Assembly (NCBI GenBank): GCA_000438255.1
Contig: FR901879.1
Coordinates: forward strand, 1-5,205
DNA length: 5,205 bases
Source: Clostridium sp. CAG:389
GTDB lineage: Bacteria > Bacillota > Clostridia > TANB77 > CAG-508
Direction of reading: 5' to 3'
The notes beneath the pieces were generated by a model. That model was given only the letters and a program-made list of their open reading frames with translations. It was not told the DNA's origin and made no database searches. This document shows, piece by piece, positions 5,139-5,205 of the stretch. The translations under genes and the position numbers were made by a program. Position 1 is the first letter of the stretch. The number at the start of each line of letters is the position of its first letter.

Positions 5139-5205
5139 GGAGATTTTTTAAATAAATATAATTTTTGTTTTATTATAAAATTAAATATATATTTTAATAC
5201 ATAAA

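Noticed and set aside
5137..5143. Plus-strand AAGGAGA resembling a ribosome binding site
   Set aside because: No ATG, GTG or TTG follows at a workable distance, and the bases are the minus-strand -35 region of the operon promoter.

Overview
The window looks like a chromosomal segment from a low-GC member of the Bacillota, most likely a clostridium-like anaerobe. The reasons are the strong A/T bias, Arg mostly written AGA, AAGGAG-type ribosome sites, TTGxxx-N17-TATAAT promoters, a DnaI/DnaD-type (not E. coli-type) helicase-loading pair, and tryptophan read from TGG with no sign of TGA recoding. I cannot name a genus.

Layout. Positions 1-113 hold the 3' end of an upstream transcription unit: a long, perfectly closed imperfect hairpin (12-78), then a 16-bp tandem repeat (77-108) whose second copy supplies most of a G+C-rich intrinsic terminator (89-113). 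Next is a small 71-residue lysine/asparagine-rich hypothetical protein (205-420, +). A 130-base A/T-rich gap carries a near-consensus promoter (486-514) for gyrA (552-3008, +), an apparently intact 818-residue DNA gyrase subunit A. An intrinsic terminator at 3016-3057 works in both directions and separates gyrA from a convergent two-gene operon on the minus strand. That operon is transcribed from about 5103 leftwards: a winged-helix protein with two DnaD-type repeats (5059-4076), then a DnaI/DnaC-family helicase-loader ATPase (4076-3069). The two genes overlap by one base (TAATG). The right edge (5143-5205) is almost pure A/T and has no gene.

How it works together. All three recognisable genes serve DNA replication. 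The DnaD-like protein and the loader probably bring the replicative helicase onto DNA at the origin or at restart sites, and gyrase removes the positive supercoils ahead of the fork. gyrB, dnaA, dnaN and the helicase gene are not in the window. gyrA has its own promoter here and does not follow gyrB directly.

I see no CRISPR array, transposase, tRNA, rRNA or defence gene. The parts least explained by known genes are the structured region at 1-113 and the small protein beside gyrA.
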